NCBI RefSeq assembly: GCF_019977735.1
Contig: NZ_AP025018.1
Span: 7,630,580 to 7,694,579, forward strand
From: Calothrix sp. PCC 7716
GTDB taxonomy: Bacteria; Cyanobacteriota; Cyanobacteriia; Cyanobacteriales; Nostocaceae
Direction of reading: 5' to 3'
DNA: 64,000 nucleotides
Shown: positions 17,795-26,371 of the stretch, piece by piece
Layout of the letters: every line of letters starts with the position of its first letter
How positions within the stretch are numbered: position 1 is the first letter of the stretch
The notes under the pieces: generated by a model
Told to the model about the DNA's origin: nothing
What the model saw: only the letters and a program-made list of their open reading frames with translations
The model's database searches: none
Position numbers and translations under genes: made by a program

Positions 17795-18072
17795 GATAGA
17801 ATATAGGTAAATTAAGGAACGAAAGTGCTGATAGCCAAGTGGGAAGAATTAGTCATAAGTATTAGATTATAGTTTTTATTTGTAAATCTAAACTTAAAGC
17901 TAAAAACTAACGAACCCAAACCATGAAATGCTATATGTTGTGTTACGTTCGCAACTTCTTCCACCCCAGTTCATTACTTTTATATTGGTGATTATGCTTA
18001 TGTAGTAAGTTTAAAATATAACTAGTGTTATTCAATGCTGGTGATTAACTGGTGATAAAAAAATATGTTTAA
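17795..18072. other. Intergenic region, divergent promoters
   Basis: AT-rich DNA between the divergent gamma carbonic anhydrase and TIGR02652 genes. I see no small gene, tRNA or strong hairpin. Promoters for both genes should be here. Confidence 0.5.
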
Positions 18073-18594
18073 ATGCACTTCATGATGAACTCAGCTTTGC
18101 AGTACCCAATATTTGGTCCCGAAATTCAGTGTCCTCATTGCCGTCAAACTATTCCGGCACTGACACTTACCGACACCTATTTGTGCCCTCGACATGGTGC
18201 ATTTGAAGCCAACCCCAAAACCGAAGAACTCATCCATCTCCAGTCAGGAAGACACTGGCGCCGATGGAACAACGAATGGTATCGCCAGCACACGCACCCA
18301 GATGGAATTCGTTTTGAAATTCATGAAGCCTTGGACAAACTTTATACACAAGGTTATCGGGCAACGCGAGTTATTATTGCCCGACGTTATCAGGAATTAA
18401 TGGGTGGGTATTTAGAGCGAAGTACTCCCTGGCGTTCTGGACAGTCAGAAGGAGCATCCGCGCGACTTTACGGTTTACCCGTAGAGTTTAGCCCCGACCC
18501 AGATACTGAACCTTGTTGGGAAGTTATTAATTTTGATTTAGAAAAAGAACCAGGAGTCCCTGTTAGGTATCCGTACTTCCGATTATTTGAATAG
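18073..18594 (+). CDS. Conserved cyanobacterial protein, TIGR02652 family
   Basis: 173 residues. An N-terminal zinc-ribbon-like region (CPHCRQTIP near 22-30 and CPRHGAFEAN near 40-49) is followed by the family core WRRWNNEWYRQHTHPDGIRF and the tail VPVRYPYFRLFE. It is found across cyanobacteria with no assigned function. ATG at 18073 is used; a second ATG lies 9 bases downstream. An STRR array begins right after the stop. Confidence 0.85.
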   Translation: MHFMMNSALQYPIFGPEIQCPHCRQTIPALTLTDTYLCPRHGAFEANPKTEELIHLQSGRHWRRWNNEWYRQHTHPDGIRFEIHEALDKLYTQGYRATRVIIARRYQELMGGYLERSTPWRSGQSEGASARLYGLPVEFSPDPDTEPCWEVINFDLEKEPGVPVRYPYFRLFE

Positions 18595-18597
18595 TTA

Positions 18598-18790
18598 AGA
18601 GTGCTGAGTGCTGAGTGATGAGTGCTGAGTAATAAGTGCTGAGTGCTGAGTTGTAAGTTATGAGTTAACTTAATAACTTCTAGAAGTATGAGCAACTTGA
18701 GCATTTTTACTCCTAACTCCTAACTCCTAACTCCTAACTCCTAACTCCTAACTCAGCACTCAGCACTCAGCACTCAGCACTTTTAACTCT
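18598..18790. repeat. Inverted STRR heptanucleotide arrays (GTGCTGA ... ACTCAGC)
   Basis: The left block is tandem GTGCTGA/GTGATGA units to about 18664. The right block (18708-18783) is tandem ACTCCTA, then ACTCAGC. Left and right are reverse complements, so the transcript could form a long hairpin. It fills the gap between two co-directional genes. Confidence 0.92.
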
Positions 18791-18791
18791 T

Positions 18792-19235
18792 ATGCATCAC
18801 GCTTCAATTCGGACGGCAAATATTCATCGCGCGATTGCTTTTTACGAGCAGTTGGGCTTTTCTATTGCTGAACGTTTTACTACTGGTTACACATTGGCTT
18901 GTTGGATGGAAGGATTAGGTAGCAGAATTGAATTAATTCAAATCCCTGAACCAAATCCTGCTCCAGATGCATTTGCAGACGAACACTATGTAGGGTATTA
19001 TCATCTCTCATTCGATTTAACTGATTTGGCGCCTGATTTGCCCAGTTGGTTGGCTTCGTTACAAGAACGCTTTGCTGTACCTTCTCAAAGTTATCCTGAT
19101 GGACTATTACCATTTAAAGTTCTTTTAGAGCCAACACAGCAGCAAATAGGCAGCAGCATCTACGAAGTTACTTTTATTGCCGATGCAGACGGTTTGCCTT
19201 TGGAATTTATTCGTGTTCTTTCAAAAACAAGTTAA
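18792..19235 (+). CDS. VOC (glyoxalase/bleomycin resistance) family protein
   Basis: 147 residues with a single vicinal-oxygen-chelate fold. MHHASIRTANIHRAIAFYEQ is the first beta-alpha unit with a metal-ligand His, RIELIQI carries a Glu at the usual ligand position, HLSF gives the second His, and LPLEFIRV ends the module with the last Glu. It is probably a metal-dependent lyase or isomerase, such as a lactoylglutathione lyase relative. The exact reaction is unknown. Confidence 0.85.
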   Translation: MHHASIRTANIHRAIAFYEQLGFSIAERFTTGYTLACWMEGLGSRIELIQIPEPNPAPDAFADEHYVGYYHLSFDLTDLAPDLPSWLASLQERFAVPSQSYPDGLLPFKVLLEPTQQQIGSSIYEVTFIADADGLPLEFIRVLSKTS

Positions 19236-19503
19236 CAGTAAATTTGACTAGATTAAAGTTATAAAAGCAACTTTTGTTATGTGTTTTTACTGATATGGAG
19301 TTTGTTATTATAATTTTCTTAGATAAGTGTAAATGCGTTAAATATCGCGAAAAACTCGAATTTAACCGTATTTCCTTTGTTTCATCTGTATGAGCGGATA
19401 ATCTTATCTGTAATGTTGCCGAGGCGACATAATCTATCTTTAGGATTATACTATAGTCATAAAAAAATCTGTAGTTGAGTTTACAGATAATATCGTAAGA
19501 TGC
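19236..19503. other. Intergenic region upstream of the M16 peptidase
   Basis: 268 AT-rich bases with no gene or strong hairpin seen. The M16 promoter should be here. Confidence 0.5.
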
Positions 19504-22500
19504 ATGTTCGTGTTTTATAAATTATACCAGTATCGTTTTCCACTGCTACTATTAAGTCTTTGGTTGATTGTGGTTGTGCTACTAAGCAATTATTCTGTTA
19601 GTGGCGAATCAAATGCTGCGTCTAATCAAATATCTAATCAAGTATATACACGTAAAGAGATAACATCTAACTTTAAAAGTTTAAATATAAATAATCCACA
19701 AAAGCAATCAATGAATGAAGATGCACGTAAAATAGTATTAGAAAATGGTCTTACTGTAATAACGAAAGAAGTTCACACCGCTCCGGTCGTAACGGTGCAA
19801 GTTTGGTATAAAATTGGTTCCCGAAATGAAGAACAGGGTGTCAGTGGTATTGCTCATCAACTTGAGCATATGATGTTTAAAGGTACTGCTCGGCGCCCAA
19901 TTCAATTTGGAAGATTATTTAGTACGCTCGGTAGCGACTCCAACGCTTTTACAAGTTACGACCAAACAGCTTACTACAACACTGTTGAACGTACAAAGTT
20001 AAACGCTTTGCTCGAACTAGAAGCAGATAGAATGCACAACTCTCTCATTGATGCTCCTGCACTCGCAAGCGAAAAACGAGTCGTCATTTCTGAATTAGAA
20101 GGTTATGAAAATAATCCCGAATATCGTCTTAGCCATGCTATAATGCGCGCTGCATTCCCTGACCATCCTTACGGACTATCGGTAGGGGGTAAAAAATCTG
20201 ATGTCGAAAAATTTACAGTTGAAAAAGTTCAAGAGTACTACAATAAATTTTATAGACCAGATAATGCCGTTTTAGTTATTGTCGGTGATTTTCAAACCGA
20301 ATCAACCATCGCTGACGTTAAAAGAATATTTAATAACAGTGCTGAAAATAAGAAAAGTGCTGAGAAAAAAGTGCTGAGTGCTGAGTATAAAGAAGAACGC
20401 AACACTTATTACTCAGCACTCAGCACTCAGCACTCAGCACTCAGCACTCAGCCCTCAGCACTCAGCCCTCAGCACTCAGCACTCAGCACTCAGCACTTAT
20501 TACTCAGCACTCAGCACTCAGCACTCAGCCCTATTATTCTAAAAGAACCCGGCGCCGCATCAATATTGCAAAGTGTTTATCCTCTGCCAGATATAAAACA
20601 TCCAGATGCACCTGCGTTAGATGTAATGGACTATATTTTGTCAGATGGTAGAAATTCTAGATTTTATCAAGCGTTGGTTGATTCAGGTATCGCAACTGAT
20701 GTTGATGCTTCGGTTGCAAGTCTCAAAGACTTTGGTTGGTATGAGATTACTGTATTAGCTACTCCTAAGCAAGATTTAAAAAAAATTGATTCAATAGTCA
20801 CAAAATTAATTAGTAAATTTACTGAAGAGGGTGTTGACGAGTCGGAGTTAAAACGCGCAAAAGCACAGTTTGAGTCTTCTGTAATTTTGGGTAATCGGGA
20901 TATTACTAGTCAAGCGATGCAGTTGGGTAACGATGAAGTCGTCACAGGTAATCATCTATTTATGGATAATTACTTGGATGCTATTCGTAAGGTGACAGCA
21001 CAGGATGTACAGCGTGTCGCTAAACATTATCTTAATATTGAGTCACGAACCTTTGGTTACTTTTTACCTACCCAGGCGCCAGTAAATGCCAAGAATAGTA
21101 GTAGTAGTAGTAATAATAAAATTAATTCAAACCAAACTCACGAAAGTTTTACTTCGTCAAGTGGTGGTGTTTTAAATAAAGCTGATGTGTTGAAATATTT
21201 ACCCCAGTTTGAGGCGCCGTCAGAGACTTTACAAAGTGTACCAGAACTAGTAGTGTTTCCAAATGGCTTACGAGTATTGATGTTGCCTGATAAAAGCACT
21301 CCAACGGTGACACTAAGTGGCTACATTAAAGCAGGCTCAGAATTTGACTGCGATAATAAAGCTGGACTTTCTGAGTTAGTTGCCGATAATTTACTTAGTG
21401 GCACTAAAACCAAAGACGTATTACAACTAGCCAAAGCTTTAGAAGAACGTGGAGCTTCTTTAGATTTTAACCCCTCGCGCGAAGGTGTACGCATTGAAGG
21501 TGATAGCTTGGCAGAAGATTTATCTGTAATGCTTCATACCTTAGCTGATGTAATTAAAAATCCAACTTTCCCAAACCGAGAACTCGAATTAAGTCGTAAA
21601 CATGCTTTGAGTGCTTTAGAACAAGATTTAGATGACCCATCAGAAGTAGCGAGAAGAACATTTGTACAATCTATTTATCCAAAACCGCATCCGCTGCACA
21701 GATTTCCTACAAAACAAAGTTTACGGCGAATTACTCGTAAAGATGTAATTGATTTTAAAGCTAAGTATTATCGTCCTGATGCAATGGTGTTAGCTTTAGT
21801 TGGAGATTTTAACCCAGCAGAAGTAAAATCACGTCTTAAAACTGAGTTAGGTGACTGGTCAGTTGAGGGCAAAGCAGAAACATTACTGTATCCAAGTGTA
21901 TCAGTGCCTAATAACGTTATTAGCGTCAATTCGGTGTTGCCAGGTAAAGCTCAAGCAATTACTTATATGGGTAATACGGCAATTAATCGTAATGACCCAC
22001 GTTATTATTCTGCGCTGGTTTTAAATCAAATTTTGGGTGGTGATACTTTATCGAGTCGGTTAGGCGCCGAATTACGTGACCGTCAAGGGTTAACTTACGG
22101 AATATTCAGTAATTTTCTAGCTGGTAAAAACTCTGGCACATTTTTAATAGAAATGCAAACCAGCCCCCAAGATACAGCGAAAGCTATTGCTAGTACACGT
22201 CAATTACTTCAAGATATTCATAAGCTTGGTGTAACAGAACAAGAAGTTGAAACTGCAAAACGCACCGTAGTTAGTAACTATATTGTGTCTCTAGCAAATC
22301 CTGAAGAATTGGTACACCAAATTTTGATGAATCAAGTTTATGGGTTAGATGTAGAAGAATTACGTAATTTTACTGAAAAAATCAATCAGGTGGGTCTTTC
22401 TCAAGTTAACCAAGCTGCGCGCGAGTTACTGCACCCAGATAAAATTGTCGTCGTAACTGCTGGTCCTGCTGTAGCAATGCAACATATACAGCCAAATTAA
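19504..22500 (+). CDS. M16 (pitrilysin/insulinase) zinc peptidase, two-domain fusion
   Basis: A 998-residue exported or membrane-anchored metallopeptidase. One hydrophobic helix at about 13-35 is a signal anchor. The first M16 half carries the inverted zinc motif HQLEH within GIAHQLEHMMFKG near residues 118-130, and the downstream Glu in LELEADRMHN. The second half (from about 570) has the same fold but lacks HxxEH at LSELVADNLL, so it is the inactive partner, as in processing peptidases. Residues about 285-342 are an insertion of heptapeptides (HSALSTQ) encoded by an STRR DNA array. Without it the gene would be an ordinary cyanobacterial M16 fusion of about 940 residues. Confidence 0.92.
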   Translation: MFVFYKLYQYRFPLLLLSLWLIVVVLLSNYSVSGESNAASNQISNQVYTRKEITSNFKSLNINNPQKQSMNEDARKIVLENGLTVITKEVHTAPVVTVQVWYKIGSRNEEQGVSGIAHQLEHMMFKGTARRPIQFGRLFSTLGSDSNAFTSYDQTAYYNTVERTKLNALLELEADRMHNSLIDAPALASEKRVVISELEGYENNPEYRLSHAIMRAAFPDHPYGLSVGGKKSDVEKFTVEKVQEYYNKFYRPDNAVLVIVGDFQTESTIADVKRIFNNSAENKKSAEKKVLSAEYKEERNTYYSALSTQHSALSTQPSALSPQHSALSTQHLLLSTQHSALSPIILKEPGAASILQSVYPLPDIKHPDAPALDVMDYILSDGRNSRFYQALVDSGIATDVDASVASLKDFGWYEITVLATPKQDLKKIDSIVTKLISKFTEEGVDESELKRAKAQFESSVILGNRDITSQAMQLGNDEVVTGNHLFMDNYLDAIRKVTAQDVQRVAKHYLNIESRTFGYFLPTQAPVNAKNSSSSSNNKINSNQTHESFTSSSGGVLNKADVLKYLPQFEAPSETLQSVPELVVFPNGLRVLMLPDKSTPTVTLSGYIKAGSEFDCDNKAGLSELVADNLLSGTKTKDVLQLAKALEERGASLDFNPSREGVRIEGDSLAEDLSVMLHTLADVIKNPTFPNRELELSRKHALSALEQDLDDPSEVARRTFVQSIYPKPHPLHRFPTKQSLRRITRKDVIDFKAKYYRPDAMVLALVGDFNPAEVKSRLKTELGDWSVEGKAETLLYPSVSVPNNVISVNSVLPGKAQAITYMGNTAINRNDPRYYSALVLNQILGGDTLSSRLGAELRDRQGLTYGIFSNFLAGKNSGTFLIEMQTSPQDTAKAIASTRQLLQDIHKLGVTEQEVETAKRTVVSNYIVSLANPEELVHQILMNQVYGLDVEELRNFTEKINQVGLSQVNQAARELLHPDKIVVVTAGPAVAMQHIQPN
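20357..20530. repeat. STRR array inside the M16 peptidase reading frame
   Basis: GTGCTGAG units (20357-20385), a short spacer, and about 16 tandem ACTCAGC units (20411-20530) with a few variants (GCCCTCA, TTATTACTC). Left and right blocks are inverted repeats, just like the intergenic arrays at 18598 and 48029. Because 7 and 3 share no factor, three units encode seven residues, giving a heptapeptide period. The frame stays open through the whole array. Confidence 0.93.
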
Positions 22501-22622
22501 GTAATCTTGCAAGCACGCAAAACATACCTCACCCAAAATAAGTTAAGTTAAGTACAGATGATATTGTTGCTTAACTACAGAATTTTACTGAAAAAGTCTC
22601 TGTGGCAAAGAAAAGATAGTTA

Positions 22623-23456
22623 TTGGTAATCATGAACATTTTAAGCAATCTGCTTTCTCAACCAGTTAGAACCGCTCCGAAACGCCAACGTCGAGGTATC
22701 GAAATTAAATCACCGCGTGAAATTGAAATTATGCGGCAATCTGCCAAAATTGTGGCGACTGTACTCAAAGAAATTTCTGAACTGGTCAAACCAGGAATGA
22801 CGACAGCAGACTTGGATGCTCATGCAGAAAAGCGGATTCGCGAAATGGGTGCAACTCCCAGTTTCAAGGGTTATCATGGTTTCCCAGCTTCAATTTGTTC
22901 GAGTATAAACAATGAAGTTGTACATGGTATTCCTAGCGCTAAAAAAGTTATTCGTGCTGGAGACGTTTTAAAAGTTGACACAGGCGCCTATTACGAAGGC
23001 TATCATGGTGACTCATGTATAACGATTGCCGTTGAAGAAGTAACACCACAAGCAGCCAAGTTAATTCGTGTTGCTGAAGAAGCTTTATATAAAGGTATCG
23101 AGCAAGTACAAGCGGGAAAAAGTTTACTTGATTTAGCAGGCGCCATCGAAGACCATGTAAAAATGAATGGCTTTAGTGTAGTAGAAGACTTTACTGGACA
23201 TGGAGTTGGACGCAATTTACACGAGGAACCAGCGGTATTTAACTATCGCACTCGCGAAATGCCCAACGTCAAACTGCGCGCGGGTATGACATTAGCAATA
23301 GAGCCAATTTTAAATGCCGGTTCTAAAATTACACGTACCTTAGCTGACCGTTGGACAGCAGTAACAGTAGATAATTCGCTCTCAGCACAATTTGAGCATA
23401 CCGTATTAGTTACTGAAACCGGGTATGAAATTCTAACCGACCGCAATAATCTATAG
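22623..23456 (+). CDS. map: Methionine aminopeptidase, type I
   Basis: Removes the initiator Met from nascent proteins. The frame has 277 residues (ATG at 22632 would give 274). The type I pita-bread core is complete: [19 protein letters not shown] contains two metal-binding Asp residues, [12 protein letters not shown] contains the metal His, and MTLAIEPIL and QFEHTVLVT give the two Glu ligands. The N-terminus is extended by about 25 residues compared with the shortest bacterial forms. It is a single gene with repeats on both sides. Confidence 0.95.
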   Translation: MVIMNILSNLLSQPVRTAPKRQRRGIEIKSPREIEIMRQSAKIVATVLKEISELVKPGMTTADLDAHAEKRIREMGATPSFKGYHGFPASICSSINNEVVHGIPSAKKVIRAGDVLKVDTGAYYEGYHGDSCITIAVEEVTPQAAKLIRVAEEALYKGIEQVQAGKSLLDLAGAIEDHVKMNGFSVVEDFTGHGVGRNLHEEPAVFNYRTREMPNVKLRAGMTLAIEPILNAGSKITRTLADRWTAVTVDNSLSAQFEHTVLVTETGYEILTDRNNL

Positions 23457-23467
23457 ATATTTAATCT

Positions 23468-23533
23468 CTTGTGGAATAGGCATCCCTGCCTGTTACAAAT
23501 AATAGAGGCGGGCAAGGATGCCCACCTCACAAG
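23468..23533. repeat. Palindromic repeat CTTGTGG..CATCC / GGATGCCCACCTCACAAG
   Basis: An imperfect inverted repeat between map and the acidic/basic small gene. The right arm GCGGGCAAGGATGCCCACC recurs at about 60805-60823. It lies between convergent genes and may act as a terminator for both. Confidence 0.7.
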
Positions 23534-23571
23534 ATGTATCTTGAAAATTCTTGGTTTGGAAGTTCTCAAAA

Positions 23572-23877
23572 TTAATCATCATCATCGTCGTCATCATCAC
23601 GGCGCCGTTTTGATCTGCGGCTATACTCCTCATCATCGTCGTCATCGTCATCATCTCTTTCGCGACGATAATCATTATCGCGATAATCACGGTCATCATC
23701 TCGATCACGATAGTTAGACACGCGCTCGTTATCGTGGTCTCTATCACGGTATTGACGCTCGTCCTCATTATCTTCACGCTCATCATCACGACGGCGATAC
23801 GAACGTTCGTCTTGATAGTCGTCACGTTCGCGGGTTTCGCGTCCAACAGCTTTTCTAAAAAAATCGCCTAGTCCCAT
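23572..23877 (-). CDS. Small Asp/Arg-rich low-complexity protein
   Basis: 101 residues. An ordered-looking start (MGLGDFFRKAVGRE) is followed by about 85 residues almost entirely of D, R, E and Y, ending in SRRSKRRR and a run of eight Asp. It is probably disordered. The DNA is a GAT/CGT-type microsatellite, and other frames across it are also open, so length is expected to vary between strains. The convincing N-terminus and normal start favour a real gene. The function is unknown. Confidence 0.6.
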   Translation of the reverse strand: MGLGDFFRKAVGRETRERDDYQDERSYRRRDDEREDNEDERQYRDRDHDNERVSNYRDRDDDRDYRDNDYRRERDDDDDDDDEEYSRRSKRRRDDDDDDDD

Positions 23878-24034
23878 AATATTCCTGTCTTAGTTAAATA
23901 AAATTGAAAATTTATTTAAATAAAGCACTATTAATGCAATGCTTCTAAATGTAGTTTGCATCCAAGCTGTTAATTACAACTCTCCCTTTGGATGTAAATA
24001 TTTGTGTTTATAATTCTCTAGAAGTCAGAATTGT

Positions 24035-24406
24035 ATGAATGAATTACCACCTCTAAATACCGAAACACTTTGGGCAATTCTAAATGAAACAGTTGATGAG
24101 GCTACTGTTAACCAGTTAGTTTGGTATTACTTAGGCTATAGATACAATGAGGTATCAAGTCGCTGGGAACCTACATATGCTGAAGACTGGCGCCAAGATT
24201 TTCCAGAACCTCCAGATTTTTTTGATAGTCGTCCCGCAGCAATGAAGCTAACTCGTTCAATTCCTCAAGAGAATAAACAGTTACTTAAAGAAAAGCTGGG
24301 ATTTAAAGGTTACAAAATCGGTGAATTTGGACCCAAACAAACACGCAGAGCTACTGCTGCTAATTGGTTATTAAGTTACATGGAAATTAATGGTATTCAA
24401 TATTAA
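24035..24406 (+). CDS. DUF1823 family protein
   Basis: A 123-residue soluble protein, strongly conserved in cyanobacteria and plants. The family core is visible: ETLWAILNETVDEATVNQLV, WYYLGYRY, EPPDFFDSRPAAMKLTRSIP and KLGFKGYKIGEFGPKQTRRA. The function is not known. It is a single gene 230 bases upstream of the first GH13 gene. Confidence 0.85.
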   Translation: MNELPPLNTETLWAILNETVDEATVNQLVWYYLGYRYNEVSSRWEPTYAEDWRQDFPEPPDFFDSRPAAMKLTRSIPQENKQLLKEKLGFKGYKIGEFGPKQTRRATAANWLLSYMEINGIQY

Positions 24407-24677
24407 TTGCGTTGGTTATGAATATTTAAACTTTTTTATACACCTATACCTTGTTTATTTCTCTAGATAGAGGCAACCAGAATTTAATTATTTCTACAGC
24501 GAGATAGGCAAATCCTTACTCGAAAGCTGAAAATACTATTAATAATTATGGGTAATTAAATAAACATTCGATTTGCTTATTATTGCTATTTTATCCGCGT
24601 TCTTTAACGGTTTAATAGCCAAGTAAGTGTTTATTTATACTCCAGCTTGGTTACAATTATATAATAGTATTTCTGTT

Positions 24678-26333
24678 ATGGCATCCATTGAATTTAATCT
24701 ATTTGCGCCTTATAACAAAGGCGCCGCTTTAATTGGTTCGTTTTCAAATTGGGAACCAATTGAGATGGAAAAAGGGGATGATGGTTATTTCCGCACAAAA
24801 GTAGAATTAAAAGACGGAGAGTATCAATATAAATTTCGGGTTCAGTCAAAGTCTTGGTTTTTTGAAGAAGACCAATGGGTTGACGTAACCGACCCTTATG
24901 CAACAGACATTGATGAGTCTACAGGACAAGATAACGGTGTCGTCAAAATTAAGGATGGAGAACGAATTCTTGATACTTACGTTTGGCAGCACGACGATAA
25001 ACCATTGCCTCCCGACCATGAGTTAGTAATATACGAAATGCATATTGCTGATTTTTCTGGTGGTGAAGATGACCCAAACCCACGCGGACAGTATAAGCAC
25101 GCAATAGAGAAGTTAGATTATATTACCGAACTAGGAATTAATGCAATTGAGTTGATGCCAGTTAAAGAATATCCTGGTGAGTATAGCTGGGGTTATAACC
25201 CACGCTTCTTTTTTGCTACCGAGTCAAGTTATGGTTCAACGGCAGACTTAAAACGCTTTGTTGATGAGTGTCATGCTAGAGGTATTCGGGTAATTCTCGA
25301 TGGTATTTATAATCACTCTGAAGCAGGAAGTCCTTTAACACAAATCGACCATGATTTTTGGTATCACCATGAACCACGTGACCCTGACAACAACTGGGGT
25401 CCAGAGTTTAACTATGAACTTTACGACGAAAAGTTAGAAACTTATCCTGCACGTAAGTTTATTGGAGATACAGTTAGATATTGGGTTAGTGAGTTCCATC
25501 TTGATGGCATTCGTTACGATGCTGCACGGCAAATTGCTAATTATGACTTCATGCATTGGATTGTGCAAGAAGCTAAAAACGCTGCTGGTGCCAAACCGTT
25601 CTATAATATTGCGGAACACATTCCTGAAACTACCAGTATTACCAATATTGATGGTCCAATGGATGGTTGCTGGCATGATAGTTTCTATCACTGTATAAAA
25701 GAACATGTTTGTGGTGACAAATTTGACTTAGAACAACTCAAAGATGTCATCGACTGTAAGCGTCAAGGTTTTATGGGCGCCACAAATGTAGTAAATTACC
25801 TGAGCAACCACGACCATGACCATTTAATGGTTGAGTTAGGAAATCGTCAGATTTTTGATGAAGAAGCATTTCGACGAGTTAAGCTAGGCGCCGCACTTTT
25901 AATGACTGCTGTTGGTGTACCATTAATATGGATGGGTGAAGAGTTTGGCGAATATAAACCAAAAACACCAGATGCATCTAAAATCGATTGGACGCTGCTT
26001 GGAAATGATTTAAATCGTAGTTTATTTGAGTATTTTAAGGGCTTGATTAACTTACGTAAAAATAATCACGCGCTATATACAGAAAATATTGACTTTATCC
26101 ACGAAAACCCAGAGGCAAAAGTGTTTGCTTTTAGTCGTTGGAACGATGAAGGTTCACGAGTGGTTGTTGTAGCTAATTTCTCTGAAAACTTCCTCGCTGG
26201 ATACCATGTACCTGGTTTTCCATCTGCTGGTACTTGGCACGAGTGGACAGCTAATTACGACGTTGAAGCTGGGGATGATGGAATTATGACCGATTTGGGG
26301 CCATACGAAGCAAAAGTCTTTGTTTGGCAATAA
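24678..26333 (+). CDS. GH13 alpha-amylase-family enzyme with N-terminal CBM48 (copy A)
   Basis: 551 residues from the ATG at 24678. The frame is open from 24627, but the paralogue at 36365 starts at the equivalent Met. A CBM48/E-set domain (about 1-95: FNLFAPYNKGAALIGSFSNW) precedes a GH13 barrel. Catalytic regions: ILDGIYNHSE (region I), HLDGIRYDAAR (nucleophile Asp), FYNIAEHIP (acid/base Glu) and NYLSNHDHDH (third Asp). All three acids are present, so it should cleave or rearrange alpha-glucan, for example glycogen. It is too short for GlgB and lacks its N-domain. The exact activity is unknown. Confidence 0.88.
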   Translation: MASIEFNLFAPYNKGAALIGSFSNWEPIEMEKGDDGYFRTKVELKDGEYQYKFRVQSKSWFFEEDQWVDVTDPYATDIDESTGQDNGVVKIKDGERILDTYVWQHDDKPLPPDHELVIYEMHIADFSGGEDDPNPRGQYKHAIEKLDYITELGINAIELMPVKEYPGEYSWGYNPRFFFATESSYGSTADLKRFVDECHARGIRVILDGIYNHSEAGSPLTQIDHDFWYHHEPRDPDNNWGPEFNYELYDEKLETYPARKFIGDTVRYWVSEFHLDGIRYDAARQIANYDFMHWIVQEAKNAAGAKPFYNIAEHIPETTSITNIDGPMDGCWHDSFYHCIKEHVCGDKFDLEQLKDVIDCKRQGFMGATNVVNYLSNHDHDHLMVELGNRQIFDEEAFRRVKLGAALLMTAVGVPLIWMGEEFGEYKPKTPDASKIDWTLLGNDLNRSLFEYFKGLINLRKNNHALYTENIDFIHENPEAKVFAFSRWNDEGSRVVVVANFSENFLAGYHVPGFPSAGTWHEWTANYDVEAGDDGIMTDLGPYEAKVFVWQ

Positions 26334-26336
26334 TTC

Positions 26337-26361
26337 GTAGGGTGGGCACTGCCCACCCTAC
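26337..26361. terminator. GTAGGGTGGGCA palindrome, bidirectional terminator
   Basis: A perfect 12-base inverted repeat (GTAGGGTGGGCA / TGCCCACCCTAC) lies between the convergent GH13 and cphA2 stops. The same palindrome, with one change, stands between convergent genes at 51078-51102. Confidence 0.8.
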
Positions 26362-26371
26362 AAATACAAAT

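Noticed and set aside
23469-23846. His-rich and Met/Thr-rich frames overlapping the Asp/Arg-rich gene
   Set aside because: They are other frames of the same microsatellite; only the minus-strand frame from 23877 has a convincing start.
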